Shown here: in pieces, positions 7,158-11,838 of the stretch
How positions within the stretch are numbered: the first letter of the stretch is position 1
How the letters are laid out: the number at the start of each line of letters is the position of its first letter
Virus record (IMG/VR): IMGVR_UViG_3300044630_003015
Span: 1 to 30,686 of that record
Direction: 5' to 3' (one strand)
Source of the DNA: a virus
Length of the DNA stretch: 30,686 nucleotides
Translations under genes and position numbers: made by a program
The notes under the pieces: generated by a model
The model's input: the letters and a program-made list of their open reading frames with translations, nothing else
Database searches by the model: none
What the model was told of the DNA's origin: nothing

Positions 7158-7409
7158 TTAATCAAACGATTCATCTAATGCATAACCATTATCTCGCAGC
7201 ATTTTAACCACTGCCTTTGGCAGCATATAATCACCATCAAAATCTGCCAGTTCTTTACCCTCAAACCACAGCCCACCACCCTCGCTGCCGTATCCATGTT
7301 CCCAATACCCATACTGTGTAGAGGGTGATATCTTGACGATACCCATGCCCACATCCTCACCATATGGGTAAAGGGTAATTGTATAATTGTGTTTTTGGCA
7401 ATAAGTCAT
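7158..7409 (-). CDS. Hypothetical protein, 83 aa
   Basis: Start taken at the ATG at 7409, next to hairpin element 7417-7429; a longer frame to 7451 would overlap the upstream gene. It contains a Gly/Trp-rich stretch (YGYWEHGYGSEGGGLWFEGKEL) and a C-terminal helix. It resembles small phage proteins with a similar EGGGLWFE core that I recall, with no known function. Confidence 0.7.
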   Translation of the reverse strand: MTYCQKHNYTITLYPYGEDVGMGIVKISPSTQYGYWEHGYGSEGGGLWFEGKELADFDGDYMLPKAVVKMLRDNGYALDESFD

Positions 7410-7416
7410 AATATGT

Positions 7417-7429
7417 TTCCTTTCAGGAA
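7417..7429 (-). promoter_or_regulatory. Stop-hairpin-SD element H3 (TTCCT-GAA-AGGAA)
   Basis: 5-bp stem with a GAA loop, 7 nt before the ATG at 7409. The TGA of the cysteine-peptidase-like gene (7425-7423) lies in the hairpin. Confidence 0.7.
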
Positions 7430-7851
7430 TGTTTATACACTGCAATGACACGGCTGTTAGACCGATTTAAATTCATGTCAACGACACCACCATTGACCAC
7501 AGCCAATGCATGCCGTGTAATGATGACTATGTAGCTGCCATTTGTAAGCTTAGGCAATATGCTGCCAAGGGTTGTGCCATTCTGTGCCACAACAGATATC
7601 TTCTTCGCTAGGTATCGTGCCCCTTTGGTTGTGCCGTAGACACCTACCAGTGACATGCCATTGGAAATGTATGCATCGTGCCACACATTACAGGTGCAGC
7701 CTCGCTTGTCTTTCCTGCCATGTTGACGCAGTATGTTATGGGCATTGCCATATCGTAGACCAGTGCTGTTAGCTAGTGCCCTGACTGTACAGTCTGCACT
7801 CTCACCCCATGTTGATACACCAGCAGTGACAGGGATAATTGTTTTAGCCAT
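7423..7851 (-). CDS. Putative papain-like cysteine peptidase
   Basis: 142 aa. The layout suggests a papain-like cysteine-peptidase fold: C21 at the start of a helix (DCTVRALANSTGL), then a C-terminal strand pair with H114 (ITRHALAVVNGGVV) and D125. A His-Ala-x-Ala-Val plus Asp pattern after a distant Cys is typical of C39/NlpC-like folds. Three more Cys/His residues (CTCNVWH, 52-58) are extra. I recall small phage proteins starting with the same DCTVRALA motif. There is no signal peptide, so it acts inside the cell. Substrate unknown; some family members are inactive. It is the first gene after promoter 8128-8157. Confidence 0.6.
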   Translation of the reverse strand: MAKTIIPVTAGVSTWGESADCTVRALANSTGLRYGNAHNILRQHGRKDKRGCTCNVWHDAYISNGMSLVGVYGTTKGARYLAKKISVVAQNGTTLGSILPKLTNGSYIVIITRHALAVVNGGVVDMNLNRSNSRVIAVYKHS

Positions 7852-7856
7852 GTTTA

Positions 7857-7871
7857 TTTCCTTATAGGAAA
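7857..7871 (-). promoter_or_regulatory. Hairpin-SD element H4 (TTTCCT-ATA-AGGAAA)
   Basis: 6-bp stem with an ATA loop, 5 nt before the ATG at 7851. This copy follows a promoter, not a gene, and it lacks the TGA. Confidence 0.7.
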
Positions 7872-8094
7872 GCGAAGCGAAATAGCTTCAGGCAATGCAT
7901 CAAAATACACTGTCTGAAACCCATTGTCTAGCCATCACCCAACAGCCACAATGGATTCACTCACATATTATCAGCATGATATGTCAGCATGCCCTGTACA
8001 TTCACCCTGTACAGATTGGGCTAGTCCATAGTGGTGATGCATGCCCTGCTAAGAAACACACACCCTCACCGACACTAGCATTAGATTTTTAAAG

Positions 8095-8105
8095 AGCGAC
8101 TTGCT
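8095..8105 (-). promoter_or_regulatory. Leader inverted repeat AGC-N5-GCT after promoter
   Basis: Short inverted repeat 22 nt downstream of the -10 box at 8128-8133. It is a weaker relative of the CAGC-N6-GCTG repeats at 2679, 9335 and 10434. Confidence 0.35.
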
Positions 8106-8127
8106 GCACTACGATCAGTGCCCTTAC

Positions 8128-8157
8128 ATTATACAAACATCTTGCTTCGCTTGTCAA
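8128..8157 (-). promoter_or_regulatory. Consensus sigma70-type promoter, leftward
   Basis: On the - strand, TTGACA (8157-8152), 18-bp spacer, TATAAT (8133-8128), both boxes perfect. It would drive the cysteine-peptidase-like gene and the string to its left. Confidence 0.85.
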
Positions 8158-8333
8158 CTGTTGCAGAAAAACAACCCTACAACTTAGTCGGCTTTTGCCT
8201 CGCATAACATATGCTTAGCTTGGCCTAGATCCCTGTGCCACAATGCAACCCATCATCACATGGCTATTCGCATCATCATGGCACAGACACTCTGCATAAG
8301 GCTGACTCGCAACCTTACACGGAATGCCTAAGC
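8158..8333. other. Intergenic stretch, no gene seen
   Basis: About 175 bp between the end of the gp88-like gene and the promoter at 8157. I see no convincing open frame and no terminator. A 14-bp perfect palindrome (8326-8339, GCCTAAGCTTAGGC) spans the stop codon of the gp88-like gene. Confidence 0.4.
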
Positions 8334-8339
8334 TTAGGC
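8326..8339. repeat. 14-bp perfect palindrome at gene end
   Basis: GCCTAAGCTTAGGC reads the same on both strands and contains the TAA of the gp88-like gene. No T-run follows in either direction, so it is not a typical terminator; a protein-binding site is possible. Confidence 0.5.
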
Positions 8340-9089
8340 GGCTTGCAGCATGAATACAGGCTTAGCTGCATCAACGACAAAGCCTGTCATATCAAGCTTC
8401 GCTTTGCCCTTGGCATACAGCGCAACAACCACACCCTTATCCTCTAAGTGACGAATGTCACTGTTGTCGCCACCGATGACCGACATGCCTTTAAATACCT
8501 TCGGTATAGCAGCAACACTACGGAAAACAACAGCGAGTCGCATACCATTTTCAATGGCTTTGTTTACAAAAGGCTGAAAGCCTACAACACCACTGTAGCT
8601 GAATGTAAGATCGTAATTTAAAGGCAAAGCCTTACGATTCACATCCTTTGTGTAGTCGTAGAATTGCACTGTAGGGAAAGCATCGAAGATGCTAGAGTAT
8701 TCCACACCATCGGTGTCTGTAAAAGCTACGCTTTCCCAGCGAATGTCGCTAGTACCATTGAGTCTAACCAATGGGATTAAGCTTTGCTTAGCAGCTTTGC
8801 TCACTAGCTGTCGAATGTTTACAGCAAGCTGTTGCATGAAGCTGTTTCGTTCAGTAAAAAACCAAATGGTTTTGTTGATACGGCCATTTGCCACAGTGGA
8901 CATCGCACCACGGCCAGCAGTGTACAAGCAAGCTTCGCCGCACTCAGCGATCTTAGCCATGCTGCATGTATTCCACTTTGTGGAAAGGTAAGGTGCTAGA
9001 TAGAGAATGCCTGTCAGAAAACCGAAGGTTTCACCCTTGCTAGTTTTTGCATCGGCATTGATGGAAAGCAAAGCTTTAGACTTGAACAT
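8334..9089 (-). CDS. Gp88-family phage protein
   Basis: 251 aa. It matches what I recall of the 'gene product 88' family of actinophages and other phages and plasmids: an N-terminal KTSKGETFGFLTGILYLAP, a Cys cluster C42, C50, C54 in CSMAKIAECGEACLYTAGRG, a helical part with FFTERNSFMQQL, and the signature VRLNGTSDIRWE (108-119). The Cys spacing suggests a metal site. Biochemical function is not established. The C-terminal part continues as alpha/beta (MSVIGGDNSDIRHLEDKG). A hairpin-SD element (9097-9109) precedes the start, and the stop lies in a palindrome. The gene is intact and full length for the family. Confidence 0.85.
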   Translation of the reverse strand: MFKSKALLSINADAKTSKGETFGFLTGILYLAPYLSTKWNTCSMAKIAECGEACLYTAGRGAMSTVANGRINKTIWFFTERNSFMQQLAVNIRQLVSKAAKQSLIPLVRLNGTSDIRWESVAFTDTDGVEYSSIFDAFPTVQFYDYTKDVNRKALPLNYDLTFSYSGVVGFQPFVNKAIENGMRLAVVFRSVAAIPKVFKGMSVIGGDNSDIRHLEDKGVVVALYAKGKAKLDMTGFVVDAAKPVFMLQAA

Positions 9090-9096
9090 GATGTGT

Positions 9097-9109
9097 TTCC
9101 TTTCAGGAA
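9097..9109 (-). promoter_or_regulatory. Stop-hairpin-SD element H5 (TTCCT-GAA-AGGAA)
   Basis: 5-bp stem, GAA loop, 7 nt before the ATG at 9089. It contains the TGA of the 69-aa gene (9105-9103). Confidence 0.7.
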
Positions 9110-9312
9110 TAATTTTTCAAACGCAAAATGTGGGATTGATTGAATGTTGGCACTTTCAAGGTTACTTTGTAACCTAGTACCGCAACATCGGCAAGTACTT
9201 TGTAAGTAAGTGTTTTAGTCCCTGCAATTGAAGCAAAAAGCTTTGCTTTATTGCATACAGGGTAGACTTGCTCTACTCCGTAGACATTTTTAATTTCAAC
9301 GATAATTTCCAT
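9103..9312 (-). CDS. Hypothetical protein, 69 aa
   Basis: Start at the ATG at 9312, behind hairpin element 9317-9329 with its AGG; a longer frame to 9336 would run into the leader. Predicted mostly beta (MEIIVEIKNVYGVEQVYPV, then VLGYKVTLKV). No family recognised. First gene after promoter 9361-9390. Confidence 0.65.
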   Translation of the reverse strand: MEIIVEIKNVYGVEQVYPVCNKAKLFASIAGTKTLTYKVLADVAVLGYKVTLKVPTFNQSHILRLKNYS

Positions 9313-9316
9313 TTGT

Positions 9317-9329
9317 TTACCTATGGTAA
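9317..9329 (-). promoter_or_regulatory. Hairpin-SD element H6 (TTACC-ATA-GGTAA)
   Basis: 5-bp stem with an ATA loop, 4 nt before the ATG at 9312. A promoter-proximal copy without TGA. The stem differs from the TCCT/AGGA type at paired positions. Confidence 0.7.
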
Positions 9330-9334
9330 GTGAC

Positions 9335-9350
9335 ACAGCGAAATTGCTGT
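9335..9350 (-). promoter_or_regulatory. Leader inverted repeat ACAGC-N6-GCTGT
   Basis: 5-bp inverted repeat 10 nt downstream of the -10 box, like those at 2679-2692 and 10434-10447. Confidence 0.5.
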
Positions 9351-9400
9351 TTCGGCCTCAATTATAACGACTTTGCAATAACCCTGTCAAGTCTAGGGCT
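9346..9400. repeat. Promoter cassette repeat, copy 1
   Basis: About 55 bp similar to 10444-10498. The first 21 bp (9346-9366) are identical and the -35 region is nearly so. It carries a full leftward promoter, so this is a duplicated or transplanted promoter module. Confidence 0.7.
9361..9390 (-). promoter_or_regulatory. Consensus sigma70-type promoter, leftward
   Basis: TTGACA (9390-9385), 18-bp spacer, TATAAT (9366-9361) on the - strand. It lies inside the last codons of the gene ending at 9362 and would drive the 69-aa and gp88-like genes. Confidence 0.85.
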
Positions 9401-9616
9401 TTCATCCCAAGCTTTATAAACCTGCGGTTTCGTATGCTTGCCTCTGGATGCTACCCATATGCCACCCTTGTATATGCTTGCACCACCATGTCTGCCATAG
9501 CATGCTGCCCACTCAGCAGCTTCGCTGAATGTGAATGTGTAATGGCGTTTCTTGCTGCCCTTACCAATGACTGTAAAGCCTACGGCTTTTGCGAGAATGT
9601 TGCGGATAGTTTGCAT
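9362..9616 (-). CDS. Hypothetical protein, 84 aa
   Basis: Basic small protein. After a helical start (MQTIRNILAKAVGFTVIG) it has GSKKRHYTFTFSEAAEWAACYG and GGIWVASRGKH. No family recognised; the basic, aromatic pattern could suit a small nucleic-acid-binding protein. Its 3' end was taken over by promoter 9361-9390. Confidence 0.65.
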   Translation of the reverse strand: MQTIRNILAKAVGFTVIGKGSKKRHYTFTFSEAAEWAACYGRHGGASIYKGGIWVASRGKHTKPQVYKAWDESPRLDRVIAKSL

Positions 9617-9618
9617 TG

Positions 9619-9634
9619 TTTACTTTCAGGTAAA
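9619..9634 (-). promoter_or_regulatory. Hairpin-SD element H7 (TTTAC-CTGAAA-GTAAA)
   Basis: 5-bp stem with a 6-nt loop that keeps CTGAAA, 2 nt before the ATG at 9616. The upstream gene stops at a TAA 8 nt earlier. The downstream arm is GTAAA, not AGGA, so the pairing is kept while the ribosome site is poor. Confidence 0.6.
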
Positions 9635-9642
9635 TCTACGAT

Positions 9643-9834
9643 TTAATATGTGAAGCCGATTACGACAGGCTTATCAGCCTTGATAAATATCTCACGGCAA
9701 ATGTCTTCGACATCAATGCAGCTAAACGACTTTGTCGTTCTGTCATATGCACCCTTGATGTATACAGCTTTGCTGTCAGCTTTGCGTTTAATGTATTCAC
9801 CAATTTTGGCGGTTTTCAATGTGACGATTTGCAT
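9643..9834 (-). CDS. Hypothetical protein, 63 aa
   Basis: Small alpha/beta protein (MQIVTLKTAKIGEYIKRKAD, then SFSCIDVEDICREIFIKADKPV). No family recognised. It is coupled to the upstream 35-aa gene through hairpin 9838-9850. Confidence 0.65.
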   Translation of the reverse strand: MQIVTLKTAKIGEYIKRKADSKAVYIKGAYDRTTKSFSCIDVEDICREIFIKADKPVVIGFTY

Positions 9835-9837
9835 AAG

Positions 9838-9850
9838 TTACTTTCAGTAA
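9838..9850 (-). promoter_or_regulatory. Stop-hairpin element H8 (TTACT-GAA-AGTAA)
   Basis: 5-bp stem, GAA loop, 3 nt before the ATG at 9834. The TGA of the 35-aa membrane gene (9846-9844) is in the hairpin. Both arms differ from H5 yet still pair. Confidence 0.7.
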
Positions 9851-9951
9851 GTGAAAATGGCGAACATCACAGCAAGCACTATGACGGGTGACATGAATGT
9901 CATTAATGACACAGGCTGAGGGTTTGTCAGCCAATTGAGCAAATGTTTCAT
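9844..9951 (-). CDS. Small membrane protein, 35 aa
   Basis: Short protein with a hydrophobic C-terminal segment (VSLMTFMSPVIVLAVMFAIF), one likely membrane helix. It lies between two hairpin elements in the same way as its neighbours, which supports it despite its size. Function unknown; a small phage membrane protein such as a lysis or exclusion peptide is possible but unproven. Confidence 0.6.
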   Translation of the reverse strand: MKHLLNWLTNPQPVSLMTFMSPVIVLAVMFAIFTY

Positions 9952-9952
9952 G

Positions 9953-9967
9953 TTATCTTTCAGATAA
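9953..9967 (-). promoter_or_regulatory. Stop-hairpin element H9 (TTATCT-GAA-AGATAA)
   Basis: 6-bp perfect stem, GAA loop, 1 nt before the ATG at 9951. It contains the TGA of the 65-aa gene (9962-9960). There is no AGGA, so structure is kept over ribosome-site sequence. Confidence 0.7.
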
Positions 9968-10157
9968 TGTTGTAGGTTTGGCTGCCGCTTTGCAATTCGC
10001 AAAACATTTCATACAATACTTTGTATGTTGCAACATTCCCTGTCGCCACTGCAATAATCATTGACAGTTTGTCAATGTTAGAGTTATTGCATTGCAGCTT
10101 CGCTGCTTCGTACAGCTTCGCATTGTGTAAGGCAGTGATAATTTGTTCGGTTTGCAT
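9960..10157 (-). CDS. Hypothetical protein, 65 aa
   Basis: Helical small protein (MQTEQIITALHNAKLYEAAKL, then VATGNVATYKVLYEMF). No family recognised. It holds two GCGAAGC sequences on its coding strand (10121-10115 and 10103-10097), part of a local enrichment. Confidence 0.6.
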   Translation of the reverse strand: MQTEQIITALHNAKLYEAAKLQCNNSNIDKLSMIIAVATGNVATYKVLYEMFCELQSGSQTYNII

Positions 10158-10162
10158 GATGT

Positions 10163-10177
10163 TTATCTTTCAGATAA
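10163..10177 (-). promoter_or_regulatory. Stop-hairpin element H10 (TTATCT-GAA-AGATAA)
   Basis: Same 6-bp stem and GAA loop as H9, 5 nt before the ATG at 10157. It contains the TGA of the 76-aa membrane gene (10172-10170). Confidence 0.7.
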
Positions 10178-10400
10178 TGTTAATGCTGTTACGCTTTTCA
10201 TTCCGGTAAATTACATTTACCAACACAACTGTCATCAAGGCAAAGCCTATTGCAGCACCTAGGGCAAGCTCACCAGCAAAGCTTACCGATGACGGAATAG
10301 CAAAGTAGCAAGCTACTTCAAGCAGTGACATGGCGGCAAAGAACACAGCGAGAGTAGCTTCGCTATAGATAAAGAAAATGCGTTTGAGTGATTTTTTCAT
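10170..10400 (-). CDS. Small two-helix membrane protein (holin-like shape)
   Basis: 76 aa from the ATG at 10400, next to hairpin 10407-10417; the frame extends to 10442 but that part is leader. A short basic N-terminus (MKKSLKRIFF) is followed by two hydrophobic segments (about residues 14-32 and 45-68) and a basic tail (YRNEKRNS). The size and topology resemble small holins or other phage inner-membrane proteins, but there is no endolysin nearby, so the role is open. First gene after promoter 10459-10488. Confidence 0.65.
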   Translation of the reverse strand: MKKSLKRIFFIYSEATLAVFFAAMSLLEVACYFAIPSSVSFAGELALGAAIGFALMTVVLVNVIYRNEKRNSINII

Positions 10401-10406
10401 GGTGTT

Positions 10407-10417
10407 TACCTTCGGTA
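10407..10417 (-). promoter_or_regulatory. Hairpin-SD element H11 (TACC-GAA-GGTA)
   Basis: 4-bp stem with a GAA loop, 6 nt before the ATG at 10400. A promoter-proximal copy: the loop is GAA but no TGA is present. Confidence 0.65.
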
Positions 10418-10433
10418 GTGTAGCGTTTTGAAG

Positions 10434-10447
10434 CAGCAACATCGCTG
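10434..10447 (-). promoter_or_regulatory. Leader inverted repeat CAGC-N6-GCTG
   Basis: 4-bp inverted repeat starting 11 nt downstream of the -10 box, matching the layout at 2679-2692 and 9335-9350; the loop differs. Confidence 0.5.
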
Positions 10448-10498
10448 TTTCGGCCTCAATTATACAAACATTTCAATAGCCCTGTCAAGTGTAGGGTT
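10444..10498. repeat. Promoter cassette repeat, copy 2
   Basis: Counterpart of 9346-9400: identical for its first 21 bp and strongly similar over the rest, including TTGACA. Confidence 0.7.
10459..10488 (-). promoter_or_regulatory. Consensus sigma70-type promoter, leftward
   Basis: TTGACA (10488-10483), 18-bp spacer, TATAAT (10464-10459) on the - strand. It is the rightmost leftward promoter and drives the 76-aa membrane gene and the string after it. Confidence 0.85.
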
Positions 10499-10503
10499 TC
10501 TCA

Positions 10504-10625
10504 GGCAGCAAAGCTGCGGCGTATGACGCTTGCATTACATGCGCGAGTGATGCCTATGTCATGCGAGGCTTTTCGTCATTTAATTGTTTTGTTGTTTGTT
10601 GTTGGCAGCAAAGCTGCTGCGTATG
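10504..10625. repeat. Direct repeat pair with internal GCAGC-AAA-GCTGC inverted repeats
   Basis: 10504-10525 and 10604-10625 match at 21 of 22 positions by my reading, exactly 100 bp apart. Each holds the inverted repeat GCAGC-AAA-GCTGC. Further similarity (GCGAGGCTTT around 10563 and 10662) suggests an old tandem duplication of about 100 bp. Confidence 0.7.
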
Positions 10626-10691
10626 TATGCCTGAAGCTTGGCGTAGACAAGCCTTCGGTTTGTGCGAGGCTTTCATCAACATTGTCGTTTG

Positions 10692-10757
10692 TTGCATTGC
10701 AGCATTGGGATATATAAGCTGTTGATTATTTGCATCGTTTATTGCATTGCAGCATTG
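10692..10757. repeat. 16-bp direct repeat, 50 bp apart
   Basis: TTGCATTGCAGCATTG occurs at 10692-10707 and 10742-10757. A related TTATTGCATTGCAGC lies at about 10084-10098. Such iteron-like repeats can bind replication or repressor proteins. Confidence 0.65.
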
Positions 10758-10789
10758 ACTCATTAGTTGCAATGTAGACTGAGTAGTCA

Positions 10790-10804
10790 CTATACGATGT
10801 ATAG
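10790..10804. repeat. Inverted repeat CTATAC-GAT-GTATAG
   Basis: 6-bp perfect stem with a 3-nt loop in the non-coding control region. It is followed at once by the near-palindromic GGATATAGATATACC. Confidence 0.6.
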
Positions 10805-10884
10805 GGATATAGATATACCGACCCTTCACAGTGTAGGGGTATGGTATTTAATGACCGGTTAGTCAGTAACATATCATGTCGCAG

Positions 10885-10938
10885 CTGATTTTGAATCAGT
10901 TTCAAGAGTCTTATAAGTCATTGATTCTTAAGACTCTT
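10885..10938 (+). terminator. Two adjacent hairpins, possible terminator
   Basis: The first is CTGATT-TTG-AATCAG (10885-10899). The second has 10-bp arms AAGAGTCTTA (10904-10913) and TAAGACTCTT (10929-10938) with a 15-nt loop, followed by TT on the + strand. The stem is AT-rich and the T-run short, so it may instead be a protein-binding or origin structure. Confidence 0.4.
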
Positions 10939-10980
10939 TTGAATGACGGGTGAATTTACGCAGGGCTGTAGCGCTCACCT

Positions 10981-11060
10981 GCCGCTGGATGTGCAGGGCT
11001 GCGCGAGTGTGCGCCAGTGCGCGGCTAAGCGTGGGCGGGTGTGGGCCAGTGGGGGGTACG
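10981..11060. other. GC-rich island
   Basis: By my count 59 of 80 bases are G or C, far above the flanks. GCAGGGCTG occurs at 10960-10968 and 10993-11001. It may be a structured RNA, an origin element or foreign DNA. Confidence 0.45.
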
Positions 11061-11098
11061 GCGCTATATGTATACAGCCACACTCAAAAATCAGGAAA

Positions 11099-11236
11099 AT
11101 GAGTCTGTTAACCACACAGCTTTCTACAGCCATTCCCACACGCTATGATTTGTGGAGAGCAATAACACAGGCGTTTAAAGTGGTTAAGCTACCCACCCCT
11201 CAGCCATCTAAAACAAATGCCACCACAGTCGTTTAA
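11099..11236 (+). CDS. Possible 45-aa protein
   Basis: ATG at 11099 with CAGGA just upstream (very close spacing). It reads MSLLTTQLSTAIPTRYDLWRA and ends in a basic, Pro/Thr-rich tail. The same frame extends back to 10943, but that part translates the GC-rich island and looks random. Weak evidence; no family recognised. Confidence 0.3.
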   Translation: MSLLTTQLSTAIPTRYDLWRAITQAFKVVKLPTPQPSKTNATTVV

Positions 11237-11559
11237 TCCATGCTAAGCTATGCTGTAGCAGACATAGACGGATGCTATTTGCACTAGGGCCATTGTTGTT
11301 TGTCTTCCTAAGTGTGCTACAATTCAACATGAAAGCAACACCATGTAAAAATAACACTTGACAAGATTTCTCAAAACGGTAAAACTACCTCTATTGGGGG
11401 ATTAGGGGGCTTAGAAGACAACAACGCTGATGATGCTTGTAGCTTCTGTGTAACAAACAACAAACAATTAATATAGTAATTAATGAATCCCTGTAGCGCT
11501 AAAGAGCTTTAAAGTCTATATAGTAGACAATAGATAGAATAACAATAATAATTCACGAT
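11237..11559 (+). other. Leader region of the rightward gene cluster
   Basis: About 320 bp without a gene, holding the candidate rightward promoter 11358-11385 and AT-rich leader with small inverted repeats such as GTCTA-TATAG-TAGAC (about 11514-11528). No tRNA and no frame with support seen. Confidence 0.4.
11358..11385 (+). promoter_or_regulatory. Candidate rightward promoter of the late cluster
   Basis: TTGACA at 11358-11363, 16-bp spacer, TAAAAC at 11380-11385. The -35 is perfect, the -10 poor and the spacer short, so the promoter would be weak or need an activator. This would fit late genes. Confidence 0.45.
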
Positions 11560-11838
11560 ATGAAATGCACTAATGCCATTAAACTGAATGTTTGTTCAAC
11601 AAAAGAACAAGTGATTAATGCAGGTCTTCTTGATGTGTTACCCTATAGCGCGGCGACTCATGTCTATAAAGCTATATATAAAGACAAAGCTGAAACTGTT
11701 CACATCCCTCATTCTGATGTTTACTTTGTTAGAGCGGCGCTGGAAAAGCATACAGGTTTCTATTTTCCGTTAGACAGAGTTGAAGCGGCTATGAAGGCTG
11801 AGGGCTGGCGCGATAGGAAAGGCAAGGGTCGTTACTAA
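11560..11838 (+). CDS. Hypothetical protein, 92 aa
   Basis: First gene of the rightward cluster. Soluble alpha/beta sequence with IPHSDVYFVRAALEKHTG and a basic C-terminus (AEGWRDRKGKGRY). No Shine-Dalgarno site is evident, as for several genes in this cluster. The stop overlaps the next start as TAATG. No family recognised. Confidence 0.7.
   Translation: MKCTNAIKLNVCSTKEQVINAGLLDVLPYSAATHVYKAIYKDKAETVHIPHSDVYFVRAALEKHTGFYFPLDRVEAAMKAEGWRDRKGKGRY

Larger units (their letters stand above)
7852..8127 (-). other. Long leader between promoter and first gene, no gene seen
   Basis: About 275 nt separate the promoter from the ATG at 7851. Only peptides of about 10-22 codons could be read on the - strand, none with convincing signals. 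The stretch holds two copies of TGTACAGGG (- strand) near 7998-8020, a GCGAAGC mini-hairpin sequence on the + strand at 7872-7878, and hairpin 7857-7871. Confidence 0.4.
10499..11098. other. Non-coding control region between leftward and rightward genes
   Basis: About 600 bp without a convincing gene. It contains a degenerate ~100-bp tandem duplication (10504 and 10604), a 16-bp direct repeat (10692 and 10742), several inverted repeats (10790-10804, 10885-10899, 10904-10938) and a GC-rich island (about 10981-11060). Open frames here on both strands have low-complexity or odd composition and no ribosome sites. A replication origin, operator region or structured RNA could sit here; none can be named from sequence alone. 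Confidence 0.5.

Noticed and set aside
7895-8092. 65-codon + strand frame in the leader region
   Set aside because: It is Gln/His/Cys-rich without a ribosome site and runs against all neighbouring genes.
8326-8339. Palindrome as a terminator
   Set aside because: No T-run follows on either strand and only a 5-bp stem with a 4-nt loop could form.
9346-10498. CRISPR-like array from the repeats
   Set aside because: There are only two copies, far apart, each a promoter; no regular spacers exist.
10554-10829. 91-codon frame on the - strand in the control region
   Set aside because: It needs a GTG start without a ribosome site. It is Gln/Ala/Met-rich from translated repeats, and it crosses the tandem duplication.
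10943-11098. N-terminal part of the 97-codon + strand frame
   Set aside because: It translates the GC-rich island into a Cys/Arg/Gly sequence without domain character; only the part from 11099 has any support.
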